From assembly GCA_018901675.1 (NCBI GenBank), contig JAHIEH010000013.1, positions 1 to 29,814 of the forward strand: a DNA stretch of 29,814 bases, given 5' to 3'. The notes below the pieces were generated by a model, which was given only the letters and a program-made list of their open reading frames with translations, was not told where the DNA came from and did no database searches. The DNA is from Nanobdellota archaeon (GTDB taxonomy: Archaea > Nanobdellota > Nanobdellia > Pacearchaeales > GW2011-AR1). A program made the position numbers and the translations under genes. Of the stretch, positions 5,923 to 14,929 are shown piece by piece. Within the stretch, counting starts at the first letter, position 1, and each line of letters starts with the position of its first letter.

Positions 5923-8900
5923 TCAGCCGGTTTTTGTGTCGTCGGTGCTGTTGGTGTTCCCCCCCACCGGCGGTTCTTTTACTGGAGTTTCCTTGCTATA
6001 AATCCTCGCCAGCAAGTTATACGCTCTTGCTCTGAAATATATTAGCACAGCTCTTTGGTTTGTGTAAAAAACTCTATTATAACTATTATCAATCTTAGTT
6101 ATTACATCTTGAATAACTGGCGCGGTTTTGGTGTTATCAACCTTCACTTCATCTCCTACTTTCCCAAGACTATCAGTTAAAGATTTTTTAAAATCCTCAT
6201 ATTGATTATCATTCAAGTAATTTCCCTCACCTTCCAAAGTCTTCATGTAATCTTCAGAAGTTTTACTTAAAACATCTTTCTCTATGCTTTTTATATCAAT
6301 AGCCGCTTTTACAGTATTTTCATCAAGCCAGCATTTCATTTTTGTATCTCCACAATATCCCACTTCAACCCATCTTGAACCATTAGCTCCATCTAAAACA
6401 TCTGTCCCCCCTCCTGGAGAATCAGTTGCGCAAACTCTTGTTATCCCTCGGTTATATAATGCAGGACTTACTGCTTCCTGCGCACCTTCCTGAACATTTG
6501 GAGTTGCAAAAGAATACAAACTAGGGCTTCCTGAAACACATTCTCTCTCGGTTTTAATATCTGTTTTTCCAGCCTGTTCCTGAACATATTTATCACTTAC
6601 ATAATCCAGAGCAAAAGAAGTTGAAACCTGTTTGAAATCGCAGTTCTCTTCTTGTGTGTTTACCATAATGCAAAGTTGTTTATACCCTGAAGTTGCAGTA
6701 AAATCTTTTGTTTCTGTTGCTGTTTCTCCTTCTCCTATGTAACCAGTTGCAACAGAAATTGTAGGATTAGATTCATAGAAAGAACTTCCTTCTGGATTTT
6801 TTAAATAAACTCTGTAATAAGCTCCTTCATCTTTTCCTGCGAATATATAATAAAACACTTTATATTGTGAAATAGGCGGAACAGTCGCGCTTGTAAACGG
6901 AATTTCATGGAACCATGAGCTGTACTGCACAGGAGAATCTGGCTCAATTAGAGCATCTAAAATTCCTTTTCCTTCTGGATATTTTGCAGAAATAAAGTTC
7001 TTGCATACCGCACTTCCCACTTCATCGCTTGTTCTTGCCTTAAATGCCTTGTATGAGTTTGCTGCATAATACTGGGTGAAATAAGTCATTGAACTTTGCG
7101 CATTTTCCCATGCACTCATCACCCCTAAATATTCTCCCCCACCCTGAACATTCTGCCCCATAATAGCCCCTGCAACTTTTGGAATTACTAAATTTGCAAG
7201 AGGGGCCATCTGCCTCCAGAAAAACTCGCACATGTAAATGCTATGCACCTCATCACAAATTCCTATTTGCTCTCCTGTATCTAAGCTATGCTGCAAGCAC
7301 TTTTGATAATCTTTAATTGCTCCTAAAAATGAATCAATTCCTGCTTTTAATCCAGAAAGGCAAACAGGAACATAAACATCTCCTCCAAATCCTTTAAAGT
7401 TTGGCAGGCATAATGCAATGCTTCCAATAATTCCTGATTGAACAACATCATCAACAGCATAATTCCCCCCTAAATTGCATCTGCTTGAAGGACAAACCAC
7501 AGGGTCGCAAACATTGAAAAGAATATGGCAGTCTTTTGGAGACATAAACTCCTGGCATTCAAGTTCAGGAACATTTGTTGCAGGATTTCCAACTTTAATT
7601 GTGTATTTTCCTATTCTTACTTCTTTAACTCCTTTTTTATACTGCCTTGAAGCCTGCTCAATTGCATCAACTGCCTCATTTATTCTTTTTGAAGTTTCTT
7701 CTTTACTCAAACCATAAAACTGATTATATGATTGTCCTGTCCCAAGATTAATTCCTTCGCAAATATCATCACCAATTCCAGAACTAAACTGCTCTATCCC
7801 ATTGCTTCCAACATTGCACAAATATAAACTTGAAACTCTTCCTGATGACTCATAAGCTTTTATCTGCCCAAGAACCGGCAGAGTTTGTTTTGTCGCAGCG
7901 TACCACCCATTATCCAAGTCAAAAGGAACAAGCGCAGGCAGTCCTTTATCCTGCCCTGTTTCATAATATCTCACAGCAGGCCATCCATATCCAGCAGAGG
8001 AAATAAATTTGTTTTGGTAGGATTTTGAGTCGAACTTTTTAAAAGCAAGTTTCAAAGGATTAACCGCATTCTCTTTAACTAAAACCTTATTATTAATCTT
8101 ATAAGTCTGTGTAACAACATAATTATCATTTAAAACCAAAAGATAATCTTGAGAATCTTTTTGATCTTCATATAATTGGACAAAAGTATTTTTATCTATA
8201 GTCTCTCCACTAACTCCTATTATATCACTAAACTTTGTTTCAGTATAAGGAAATTCTGTCATTTTTGTAGTAGAACCAATTAAAACTTTAGAACTATCAA
8301 TACTATATTTAGTAGCAAGTGTTGTTTTATCTCTGCTCGCCTGCGAAGCCTGGTCAATATCATCAAGAATTGAATAAAGCTTTTTTTCATAACTCTTTTT
8401 TACATCTTCATTTATAGAAGTGTCTTTAATAATTCTTGTAGCCAATTCTATATCTCTTAACTGATAAACAGTTGAATGTTTTTGCAGAACATCTGATGTT
8501 AAATCTGCTATTTTTATTGATTCTCCGATTTTGAGTGGATCTACAAATGTATCTCCGAGACTACTGCTTAACCCCTCAAGAACTACCGGAGCATAATCTT
8601 TCAAAAGTTTTTCATCATTAACAGATTCTCCGAGAATGTCTTTTGTTGTATAATCATGTTGCAATACCTTTATCTCCTCTTCTTGTGTTTTCATTTTTGT
8701 ATAAACTTGATTAACTGCAGTGTCAATATTAGAAGAATATTTCAAATAACATTCGTCCATGCTCTGGCTTGGTGTTTTAGCAAGTTCTTTCTGGCAAACA
8801 TCCCTATAATGCTCCATAACTTGTTTCCTTGCAATTGATTTCCCCCCTGTATTCTGAACAAGATTTTTTACAGTTAAAACTGCGCTTGTTGCAAGACAGG

Positions 8901-11247
8901 CTGCTTTAAATCCCTCAACAGTTTTGCCGAGTTTTTCAGAAAGTGAATCCCATTTTGCGATTGTCTTATTAAGTGTGGATATTCTTTCTTTTATCTTTTC
9001 AGGGCTTAGCTGTATTGCTCTCTTTTCAATTCTTATATCAAATGAGAAATTAGCATCTGTTCCAGCATTATTAACCATAGGGATAAGGCTTATTTTCGCC
9101 AGTTTCTTTATTTTTATTCCAGTAACTTTTATAGTATACTCTCCAGCAGTTTTTAATTCATTCAGCTTGATAGTCAAGTCATTAGTTGTTTCTGTATTTC
9201 CATTCGCATTATCCTTTTTTGCTGTAACAATATTATGGGATATTGTAGCAGAATTATCTTTAATCTCCTTAAGCATAATAAAATTATTTGTGCCAAACAG
9301 CTTGTATTCTTTTCCTTTTTCAAGATTCTCAGTTTGAACATCACCATTTTTACCAGAAACACTTACACTAACCCCATAATCATCAAAACCAGGCTCAACA
9401 ATATCTTCAAAAGAAATCCCATATGATTTGCCTGTAATAAAAACATTATTGCTGTCTATTTCAGAATTAGATGTTCTATAACCACTAAGCAAGTCACTTA
9501 CTTTCTTTATGGATGAAGAGTCAGGATAACTCTCAATAAATCTATTTGCCAAATCAATCATCAATGATTTCTGCTCAAGCTCCTTTGAAAGCATTATCAG
9601 TTCATATAAAGAATGTTCAGCATAAGTATTGCCAGCACTCTCTGTTTGTGCTTCATCAACTTTTTCATTTGGAAGATTATTTATTACTTTCTCGTATTCT
9701 TCTTTTGATGTTTCAAAAGCTTCTTTAAGTAATTTTAAATTTTGTGCCGCAGTTTTTTCTGCTTCTGTATTTGTAGTAAGGGTTGTTTCTGTATTCTGAA
9801 ACTCCCTATCTACACCACCTGCAAATCCAAGTAATTTTATTTTTCCCCCAGCAAAATCCACCTGGGTACCAGTAGGTGTTATAAAAACAATATCTTCTGC
9901 TTTGTAGGTAGTATCTCCAATTTTAAATTCTTTTTGACTATTCTTCTCTTTATTCTCTTTTATCTTCTTTGCAGAATCAGAAAGCATAGAGATTTCATTT
10001 TCACTTAAAGTTGCTTCATTAGAACTTTTTTTCAAAAGATAAACAACTAAATCTTTTTCATTTTGGTTTTTTCCTGAAAAATATCCACCTGCTAAATAAA
10101 CCCCTCCTTTACCATCAGCAGATTCAAAAACTTTCTCTCCTATTTTCAAATCAAGAAACGCTTCATCAACATTCAACCTTATCTTTGGCTTTATCTCCAA
10201 ACTAAATCTATTCACTCCATCTTCAGTATTGCATGAAATTGTAACTTTCTGGTTAACCCCCTCTTTTTTAATATCATCAACCACTTGGCATTTGTTCTCA
10301 AGGAATTTTTCTCCTTTGCTGACTTCAACAACATCATCTCCAACTCTTAATCTTGCTCTTGTATCAGGGTCTGCTAATCCCTCCAGCCTCAACTGAACTC
10401 CTGCAATGCAGTAATATCCAGGGATATAAACTTCTCTTGAAGTAGTTCCTTTCACAAGTTTCAAAGTTGAAATTCTACTTTCTTTATCCTTGTAAATAGC
10501 AATATCTGCCTCGTTCTCGCTGATTTCTTCTATCCGAAGATAACCCTTTCCATTCCAAAAGCCATACTGCTTGTAATCTTCATTCCATTGCTCATCATTA
10601 AGTACAGGAAGATTATAACTTGCACTCCCGACGCCAAATGCATTCTTAATATCATATCTTATATGCGCAGTCACATTTCCTTTGACAGATTCAGGCATTG
10701 CAGATTCGTTTTTCTGCTGTTTTAAAACAATAACAGCATAGCCAATATTTTCCAAGATAGGAGAATTCAGCAATTGCTGCTGGCTTCTTATTGCTGCTCT
10801 TGCAGGATGAAAGCCAATTCCAGAAACTTCTGGAGGATATTGATTTTTAGAAGGAAAAGTCATGTAATCAATTGCTTCAACATCAATTAAAGGATTCATT
10901 TTTGTCGCCATTAAAGGGCAGAAAACAGGAACATTCTGCTCTTCAAGCAAGTCACTTCGGATAACACTTGGCTGGCATCCAGTTGGGTTTATTTGGATTA
11001 TAAAATCCTGCCCTGCTCCGCATTTTTCCTTATCAAACATATATGGTGCAATATTTATTCCCTGGCTTTGCATATAATCAAAAGAATTCATTCCAGGAGA
11101 AGTATACTGGTAGCTTGAACTTGAATAAACCGCAGATGTAAATGAAATTGTAACAATTAACAATGAAATCAAAACTAACAGGTGTAAGTTAGCCAGATTA
11201 TAGCTAACAACTTTCCTTTTCACCAGCAAATTTTTTTTGTTTCTCAT
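5923..11247 (-). CDS. Giant exported Cys-containing protein, unknown function
   Basis: 1774 codons in this frame. The N-terminus has a basic region, then a hydrophobic stretch (LHLLVLISLLIVTISFTSAVYSSSS) that reads as a signal peptide or anchor. After it come SPGMNSFDYMQSQGINIAPYMF and many scattered Cys residues, suggesting disulfides outside the cell. Residues about 400-600 and 780-960 are rich in Lys/Glu and probably helical/coiled. A distal region (about residues 1230-1430) has Cys-rich stretches such as ECQEFMSPKDCHILFNVCDP and DVYVPVCLSGLKAG. No enzyme motif is recognised. The gene lies 48 nt after the pilin-signal gene 11296-13167 and is probably cotranscribed with it. It is interrupted near the end by the G7 tract (see 5148-5816). 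Function is unknown; a surface-structure role is inferred from architecture only. Confidence 0.85.
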   Translation of the reverse strand: MRNKKNLLVKRKVVSYNLANLHLLVLISLLIVTISFTSAVYSSSSYQYTSPGMNSFDYMQSQGINIAPYMFDKEKCGAGQDFIIQINPTGCQPSVIRSDLLEEQNVPVFCPLMATKMNPLIDVEAIDYMTFPSKNQYPPEVSGIGFHPARAAIRSQQQLLNSPILENIGYAVIVLKQQKNESAMPESVKGNVTAHIRYDIKNAFGVGSASYNLPVLNDEQWNEDYKQYGFWNGKGYLRIEEISENEADIAIYKDKESRISTLKLVKGTTSREVYIPGYYCIAGVQLRLEGLADPDTRARLRVGDDVVEVSKGEKFLENKCQVVDDIKKEGVNQKVTISCNTEDGVNRFSLEIKPKIRLNVDEAFLDLKIGEKVFESADGKGGVYLAGGYFSGKNQNEKDLVVYLLKKSSNEATLSENEISMLSDSAKKIKENKEKNSQKEFKIGDTTYKAEDIVFITPTGTQVDFAGGKIKLLGFAGGVDREFQNTETTLTTNTEAEKTAAQNLKLLKEAFETSKEEYEKVINNLPNEKVDEAQTESAGNTYAEHSLYELIMLSKELEQKSLMIDLANRFIESYPDSSSIKKVSDLLSGYRTSNSEIDSNNVFITGKSYGISFEDIVEPGFDDYGVSVSVSGKNGDVQTENLEKGKEYKLFGTNNFIMLKEIKDNSATISHNIVTAKKDNANGNTETTNDLTIKLNELKTAGEYTIKVTGIKIKKLAKISLIPMVNNAGTDANFSFDIRIEKRAIQLSPEKIKERISTLNKTIAKWDSLSEKLGKTVEGFKAACLATSAVLTVKNLVQNTGGKSIARKQVMEHYRDVCQKELAKTPSQSMDECYLKYSSNIDTAVNQVYTKMKTQEEEIKVLQHDYTTKDILGESVNDEKLLKDYAPVVLEGLSSSLGDTFVDPLKIGESIKIADLTSDVLQKHSTVYQLRDIELATRIIKDTSINEDVKKSYEKKLYSILDDIDQASQASRDKTTLATKYSIDSSKVLIGSTTKMTEFPYTETKFSDIIGVSGETIDKNTFVQLYEDQKDSQDYLLVLNDNYVVTQTYKINNKVLVKENAVNPLKLAFKKFDSKSYQNKFISSAGYGWPAVRYYETGQDKGLPALVPFDLDNGWYAATKQTLPVLGQIKAYESSGRVSSLYLCNVGSNGIEQFSSGIGDDICEGINLGTGQSYNQFYGLSKEETSKRINEAVDAIEQASRQYKKGVKEVRIGKYTIKVGNPATNVPELECQEFMSPKDCHILFNVCDPVVCPSSRCNLGGNYAVDDVVQSGIIGSIALCLPNFKGFGGDVYVPVCLSGLKAGIDSFLGAIKDYQKCLQHSLDTGEQIGICDEVHSIYMCEFFWRQMAPLANLVIPKVAGAIMGQNVQGGGEYLGVMSAWENAQSSMTYFTQYYAANSYKAFKARTSDEVGSAVCKNFISAKYPEGKGILDALIEPDSPVQYSSWFHEIPFTSATVPPISQYKVFYYIFAGKDEGAYYRVYLKNPEGSSFYESNPTISVATGYIGEGETATETKDFTATSGYKQLCIMVNTQEENCDFKQVSTSFALDYVSDKYVQEQAGKTDIKTERECVSGSPSLYSFATPNVQEGAQEAVSPALYNRGITRVCATDSPGGGTDVLDGANGSRWVEVGYCGDTKMKCWLDENTVKAAIDIKSIEKDVLSKTSEDYMKTLEGEGNYLNDNQYEDFKKSLTDSLGKVGDEVKVDNTKTAPVIQDVITKIDNSYNRVFYTNQRAVLIYFRARAYNLLARIYSKETPVKEPPVGGNTNSTDDTKTG

Positions 11248-11295
11248 TTTAACAGCTTCTCTCCCAACAACTTTTTTTTATTACTCATTTTTTAA

Positions 11296-13167
11296 TCATT
11301 TAAATTGAATGCCCAGATTTTTATTTTCAAACAATTCGTAATTAGTCTGCAATTCTTCAATTGTTTTTGGAGCCGGCATACCCTGCGCATTTATTTCTGC
11401 TATATTAGAAGATTCCAACTCTGACTCCAGAATATAATAATTCTGTTTCCCCCCGCCTGCAAGTGCATTTGAAATTAATTGCTCTGGAACTTGTATATCA
11501 AAGCATTTCTTTTTTGTTAATCCAAACAGCGCCCCTAAACCACCGCTTGAAACATCCACACATTGTTTTTGTGTTGTCGCAGGAAGTGTTAATTCAGAAC
11601 TCCTGTAAATATACACCGTAATCTCATACTGCCCTTCAATCAATTCAACTGTCTTTTGTTCAGGGTAAACAACGGTTTTTGAATTTTTTTCAGAATTAAA
11701 AGAGATTATCGCAGCTTCATTGTATGGCTTTCCATCCAAATTCAAGTTTACATCCACACTCTTAAGCTTATCCAGGATGATATCTGCATTCCCCTCTTGT
11801 GTTGTAGAATAAACATATCTCCCTTCTGCAAATCCTTCTGCTTTAGTAATAATGTCCCCATTAACACACTGCGGGAAATTCTCACTTAAAACCCCTCCCT
11901 GCGCTTTTCCTATGTAACATTTTGCCCCAAGACACTCAAAAGAAATATCTGCATCTACTGGATTTAATTTAGTATCATAAACTTTTATATCCATTTTTGT
12001 GTTTGCATATCTGCACAATTCTGGCAAACCAAAATCCAAAGCCTGACTTCCTTCTAATGCCTTTCTCGGCTTATTCCCCTGAATAACAACAGCAACGGGG
12101 AATTGAAAAATTTCCTCGCCATTTATGACTTGAACTAAAACAGGATATCTTAAATTATAAACAAAGTGATAAGGTATATAGCAAAAGCCCATAATTCCCA
12201 ATCCCGGCTGGTTGCCTACAGGATTAGCCATTAATAAACTTCCTTCACTTGGCTCTACTTCAAATCCATAACTCCATTCTTTTGAATTAAAAAATCTAAC
12301 ATCTTCATCAGTAGGAATATCAATTATAAAATATTTATTTTCCTCATTTTTAAGAGTGTAATCCCCGTTTTTAACTCTTAAAGCAAGTGTATTTACCTCG
12401 ATTGCATCCTGTAATTTGCTAAAAACTTCATCTGCTTTCCATATTTCTGGGGAGCAGGTTATTTCAACACCATCAACAGGTGCATAAAGCCTTAGAGTAT
12501 CCACAGCATAATTTTCTAAAAACAGATTTTGCTGCTCATAATTATAAACCTCTATTGCAGTGCCGTATAATTTACCAAGTTTTGTTTTAACTTCTATTTG
12601 ATGGTCTTTAATTACTGCGCTATCCTCCCCTTTTTTAATGCCCAAATTCATATTCAAAGAAACATCAACTTTTTCGTCGGTGATTTTAACAATTGCTCTT
12701 GGCGCTCCCAAACTTATTTCAAAACCTCTGCCATAATAATCATCCAATCTGCACTTGGATATTTTTTCCTCAACAAATCTTGCAAGCTGTTCCTCCATCC
12801 CTGACTTGGAAGGAACCTGCTCTTTTTGAAAATTATTCCCAGAAACATAATACCAGTAAGGAATGGGATTTCCTAAAAAATCCAGCTGTGAGGAAAAAGG
12901 CATATAACTGCTTCCTGGCTCAAAATCAGGCATATAAATATATCCTCCCTGGCTTTCTAAAACATTTACTCCAGTTTCTGTATATTGTTCAGCACAGGAC
13001 AAAAAAGTGGTGTAAAGAGGGGCAAAGTTCTTAGGGATAGTTGAAGGGAAAATTTCTCCCCTGAAAACAAAAAACAAAACAATTCCTGCAACCAGGACTA
13101 TCGCAATTATAACAAAAATTGTAATCTGCGAGCGTTTTGAAACAGAAAAACCCCTTTTTCCAATCAT
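11296..13167 (-). CDS. Exported protein with pilin-like N-terminal signal
   Basis: 623 residues. The N-terminus, KRGFSVSKRSQITIFVIIAIVLVAGIVLFFVF, has a basic stretch, a polar S-Q-I-T step and a long hydrophobic helix. This is the layout of archaeal class III (type IV pilin-like) signals, where a prepilin peptidase would cut before the helix. The rest has features of a secreted beta-rich protein with scattered Cys residues, for example FLSCAEQYTETG early and KQCVDVSSGG with KKKCFDIQVP late. No catalytic motif is recognised. It is the first gene of the operon: TATA 13187-13200 is centred 26 nt before ATG 13167. The giant protein gene follows after 48 nt, so the two may act together at the cell surface (inference). 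Confidence 0.85.
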   Translation of the reverse strand: MIGKRGFSVSKRSQITIFVIIAIVLVAGIVLFFVFRGEIFPSTIPKNFAPLYTTFLSCAEQYTETGVNVLESQGGYIYMPDFEPGSSYMPFSSQLDFLGNPIPYWYYVSGNNFQKEQVPSKSGMEEQLARFVEEKISKCRLDDYYGRGFEISLGAPRAIVKITDEKVDVSLNMNLGIKKGEDSAVIKDHQIEVKTKLGKLYGTAIEVYNYEQQNLFLENYAVDTLRLYAPVDGVEITCSPEIWKADEVFSKLQDAIEVNTLALRVKNGDYTLKNEENKYFIIDIPTDEDVRFFNSKEWSYGFEVEPSEGSLLMANPVGNQPGLGIMGFCYIPYHFVYNLRYPVLVQVINGEEIFQFPVAVVIQGNKPRKALEGSQALDFGLPELCRYANTKMDIKVYDTKLNPVDADISFECLGAKCYIGKAQGGVLSENFPQCVNGDIITKAEGFAEGRYVYSTTQEGNADIILDKLKSVDVNLNLDGKPYNEAAIISFNSEKNSKTVVYPEQKTVELIEGQYEITVYIYRSSELTLPATTQKQCVDVSSGGLGALFGLTKKKCFDIQVPEQLISNALAGGGKQNYYILESELESSNIAEINAQGMPAPKTIEELQTNYELFENKNLGIQFK

Positions 13168-13186
13168 ATAAAAATAATGAAAATAA

Positions 13187-13200
13187 TGTATATAAATCTT
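13187..13200 (-). promoter_or_regulatory. TATA box of the surface-protein operon
   Basis: Minus-strand AAGATTTATATACA is centred 26 nt upstream of ATG 13167, giving a leaderless operon start. It sits back-to-back with the tRNA-Val promoter. Confidence 0.6.
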
Positions 13201-13210
13201 ATTAACTCAG

Positions 13211-13222
13211 CAGATTTAAATA
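13211..13222 (+). promoter_or_regulatory. TATA box of tRNA-Val
   Basis: CAGATTTAAATA is centred about 28 nt before the first base of the tRNA. Confidence 0.6.
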
Positions 13223-13244
13223 CAATAGCGAATATATTTCCTCA

Positions 13245-13315
13245 GGCCCTGTAGTCTAACGGCAGAACATGTCTTTGACGTAGACAAAACCCCAGTTCAA
13301 TTCTGGGCGGGGCCA
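13245..13315 (+). tRNA. tRNA-Val(GAC)
   Basis: 71 nt. The acceptor stem GGCCCTG pairs with CGGGGCC (one T-G), discriminator A. The anticodon stem TGTCT/AGACA has loop TTGACGT and anticodon GAC (GUC/GUU codons). The T arm is CCCAG-TTCAATT-CTGGG, with a 4-nt variable loop. No intron and no encoded CCA. Confidence 0.93.
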
Positions 13316-13399
13316 TTTAATAACATTCCAGAATTAAAAGTTCAATTCACTCAAACTCGTTAAGTCCTGCAAATATATCCAGATTAAACTATCTAACAA

Positions 13400-13411
13400 A
13401 CTTTAAAAACC
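13400..13411 (+). promoter_or_regulatory. Candidate TATA box of the rpl44e operon
   Basis: ACTTTAAAAACC predicts a start near 13432, leaving a leader of about 70 nt that contains two hairpins. A second candidate, TATAAAATTTA at 13421-13431, would start near 13452. Unlike most genes here this one is not leaderless under either choice. Confidence 0.45.
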
Positions 13412-13438
13412 ACCCTTTTCTATAAAATTTAAGTAAAA

Positions 13439-13483
13439 TGAAAAATCTGTGATTTTTCAATCATGTAAACTTCCACGAAAGTT
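13439..13483 (+). repeat. Hairpins in the rpl44e leader
   Basis: TGAAAAATC (13439-13447), loop TGT, GATTTTTCA (13451-13459), followed by ATCATG. Then a weaker hairpin AACTT (13468-13472)/AAGTT (13479-13483). The first resembles the palindrome family of the window, and its following ATCATG recalls the GACATCATG after copy B. It could equally be a leader control element, since ribosomal operons are often regulated there. Confidence 0.45.
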
Positions 13484-13501
13484 GAAGGAAATTTCCATAA
13501 A

Positions 13502-13813
13502 ATGAAAATACCCAAAACAACAAATAGATTTTGCCCACATTGCAATAAAAAGACAGAACATAAAATAAAGAATATATCCAGCGGAGCAAAAAGAGGAGCT
13601 TTGAAAAGAGGTAGTATTATCCGGGCTAAAAGCAGGGGGAGAGGGGTAGGGATGGGCAATAAAGGAAAATGGGGTTCCAAACCAGCAGTAAGCAAATTCA
13701 AAAGAAAATCAAAAACAACTAAAAAGACAAATATTATGTATACCTGCCAGGTATGCAAAAAATCTAAATATCAAAAAACTGGAGAGAGAGCAGGGAAAGT
13801 TTTGCAGGAATAA
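13502..13813 (+). CDS. rpl44e: 50S ribosomal protein L44e (eL42)
   Basis: Large-subunit protein near the E site. Seen: MKIPKTTNRFCPHCNKKTEHK with the first zinc pair C11/C14, the basic middle GAKRGALKRGSIIRAKSRGRG, GNKGKWGSKPAVSKFKRKSKTTKKT, and the second zinc pair C82/C85 in YTCQVCKKS. The 103 residues are slightly longer than average. It heads a short operon: its TAA is followed one base later by the ATG of a 28-codon ORF, then rps3ae. The expected usual partner S27e is not next to it. Confidence 0.96.
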   Translation: MKIPKTTNRFCPHCNKKTEHKIKNISSGAKRGALKRGSIIRAKSRGRGVGMGNKGKWGSKPAVSKFKRKSKTTKKTNIMYTCQVCKKSKYQKTGERAGKVLQE

Positions 13814-13814
13814 A

Positions 13815-13901
13815 ATGAGAACATACAAATTGGATAAGAATATATCCGTCATGAACCAAATTCAGGGGAAGTTTATAAAAGAAACCGGAGGTGTCTTTTA
13901 A
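13815..13901 (+). CDS. 28-residue ORF between rpl44e and rps3ae
   Basis: Starts MRTYKLDKNISVMNQIQGKF. It begins one base after the rpl44e stop (TAAAATG), and its own stop overlaps the rps3ae start as TAATG. The Shine-Dalgarno site of rps3ae lies within it. The tight packing suggests a coupling ORF or a genuine small protein; no family is recognised. It may simply be an open spacer. Confidence 0.35.
   Translation: MRTYKLDKNISVMNQIQGKFIKETGGVF
13887..13893 (+). promoter_or_regulatory. Shine-Dalgarno site of rps3ae
   Basis: GGAGGTG ends 7 nt before ATG 13901. It supports that start for an internal operon gene, in contrast to the leaderless first genes nearby. Confidence 0.75.
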
Positions 13902-14599
13902 TGGCAATAACAAAAAGAAAAATGAAGTTCTTTGATGTAGAAATGCCCATAATAAACAAAACAACACAGCTGCAAGCATATGAAAAAGAAGAGCTCCAAA
14001 ATAAGTATATAAAATATGATTTAACCAGAATTCTAAGAGGCAAAAGTATTGAGATGCAGCTTAAAACAAAGATAGAGAATGGAAATGTTATTGCAGTTCC
14101 GAAAAAAACAACTCTCCTTTCTTATTTTATAAGGAGAATGATAAGAAAAGGCACGAATTATGTGGAAGATTCTTTCTCAGCTGAATGCAAAAATGCCCAG
14201 CTAAGGATCAAGCCAATATTAGTAACAAGGAGAAAAGTTTCAAGAGCAGTTAGAAATGCCTTGAGAAAGAAAATGAAAGAAGAGCTTGTAGAATATATAA
14301 AAGATAAAGAATATGAGAAAGTATTTGAAGATCTTTTAAATAATAAAATGCAGAAGCCATTAAGCTTAAAGTTAAAAAAAATCTATCCCCTTTCTTTCTG
14401 CGATATAAGAATCTTAAAAGTGGAAAAAGAATTCGAAGCAGAGAAAAATCAAGAGATAAAAAAAGAAAAGCTTTCAGAAGAAAAAACCGAAGAAAACGTG
14501 AAGATAGAGAAAACTGAAGAAAAAGAGAAGCCAAAAGCTAAAAAAACAAAAGCCAAGAAAGATACCCCTTCTGAACCTGCTGATTCTGCAGAAGATTAA
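13901..14599 (+). CDS. rps3ae: 30S ribosomal protein S3Ae (eS1)
   Basis: Archaeal/eukaryotic small-subunit protein at the mRNA exit platform. Seen: FDVEMPIINKTTQLQAYEKEELQNKYIKYDLTRILRGKSIEMQLK, the family's N-terminal region. Then LLSYFIRRMIRKGTNYVEDSFSAECKNAQLRIKPILVTRRKVSRAVRNALRKK matches the central conserved core (IRR.VR.R...V....T.D.....KP...T..R....I...LR). KPLSLKLKKIYPLSFCDIRILKVE closes the fold. Residues from about 190 onward form an unusual Lys/Glu-rich tail (EEKTEENVKIEKTEEKEKPKA) that will be disordered. The start is set by the GGAGGTG site. It is the last gene of the rpl44e operon; TTTTCTTT after the stop can act as a T-rich terminator. Confidence 0.95.
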   Translation: MAITKRKMKFFDVEMPIINKTTQLQAYEKEELQNKYIKYDLTRILRGKSIEMQLKTKIENGNVIAVPKKTTLLSYFIRRMIRKGTNYVEDSFSAECKNAQLRIKPILVTRRKVSRAVRNALRKKMKEELVEYIKDKEYEKVFEDLLNNKMQKPLSLKLKKIYPLSFCDIRILKVEKEFEAEKNQEIKKEKLSEEKTEENVKIEKTEEKEKPKAKKTKAKKDTPSEPADSAED

Positions 14600-14639
14600 G
14601 TTTTCTTTATCAGCATTTTGTATACAGAACTAGCACAAA

Positions 14640-14650
14640 AATTATATAAT
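14640..14650 (+). promoter_or_regulatory. TATA box of the 81-aa gene
   Basis: AATTATATAAT is centred about 26 nt before ATG 14670, which selects this ATG over the TTG at 14652. Confidence 0.6.
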
Positions 14651-14669
14651 CTTGGATAGTTATAGTTTG

Positions 14670-14915
14670 ATGCATTATACCACAAAAAAAAGCTATATCG
14701 AGCCAAAAGATTACTTGAAAGAATTTATAACACGATTTTATGATAAGTCTGCTTTAATATCAGGAGAAGGAAATTATTTGGCGATACAGCTGTCAAAAGA
14801 GATGCCTTCAGAATTAGAAATGCTATTAATTCAGAAGTGGGATATTCTGCGTAAAGAGGATTATGAATATCATATAACCCCGAAAAAGCAGATAGATAAT
14901 AAAATGGCTGGTTAA
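14670..14915 (+). CDS. Small protein, unknown function
   Basis: 81 residues, not recognised. It starts MHYTTKKSYIEPKDYLKEFI, followed by TRFYDKSALISGEGNYLAIQLSKEMPSELEMLLIQKWDIL and a hydrophilic end. It has a mixed alpha/beta look, no signal peptide, no Cys and no known catalytic motif. The open frame extends to a TTG at 14652, but the TATA box spacing favours ATG 14670. It is transcribed alone in the same direction as rps3ae, about 70 nt after it. Cytoplasmic location is inferred. Confidence 0.6.
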   Translation: MHYTTKKSYIEPKDYLKEFITRFYDKSALISGEGNYLAIQLSKEMPSELEMLLIQKWDILRKEDYEYHITPKKQIDNKMAG

Positions 14916-14929
14916 GATTGGAAAAACAA

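Noticed and set aside
7475..7717. 80-codon plus-strand ORF in the giant gene
   Set aside because: Antisense shadow without supporting signals.
8924..9337. 137-codon plus-strand ORF inside the giant protein gene
   Set aside because: Antisense shadow of a continuous coding frame; hydrophobic, no promoter or ribosome-binding site.
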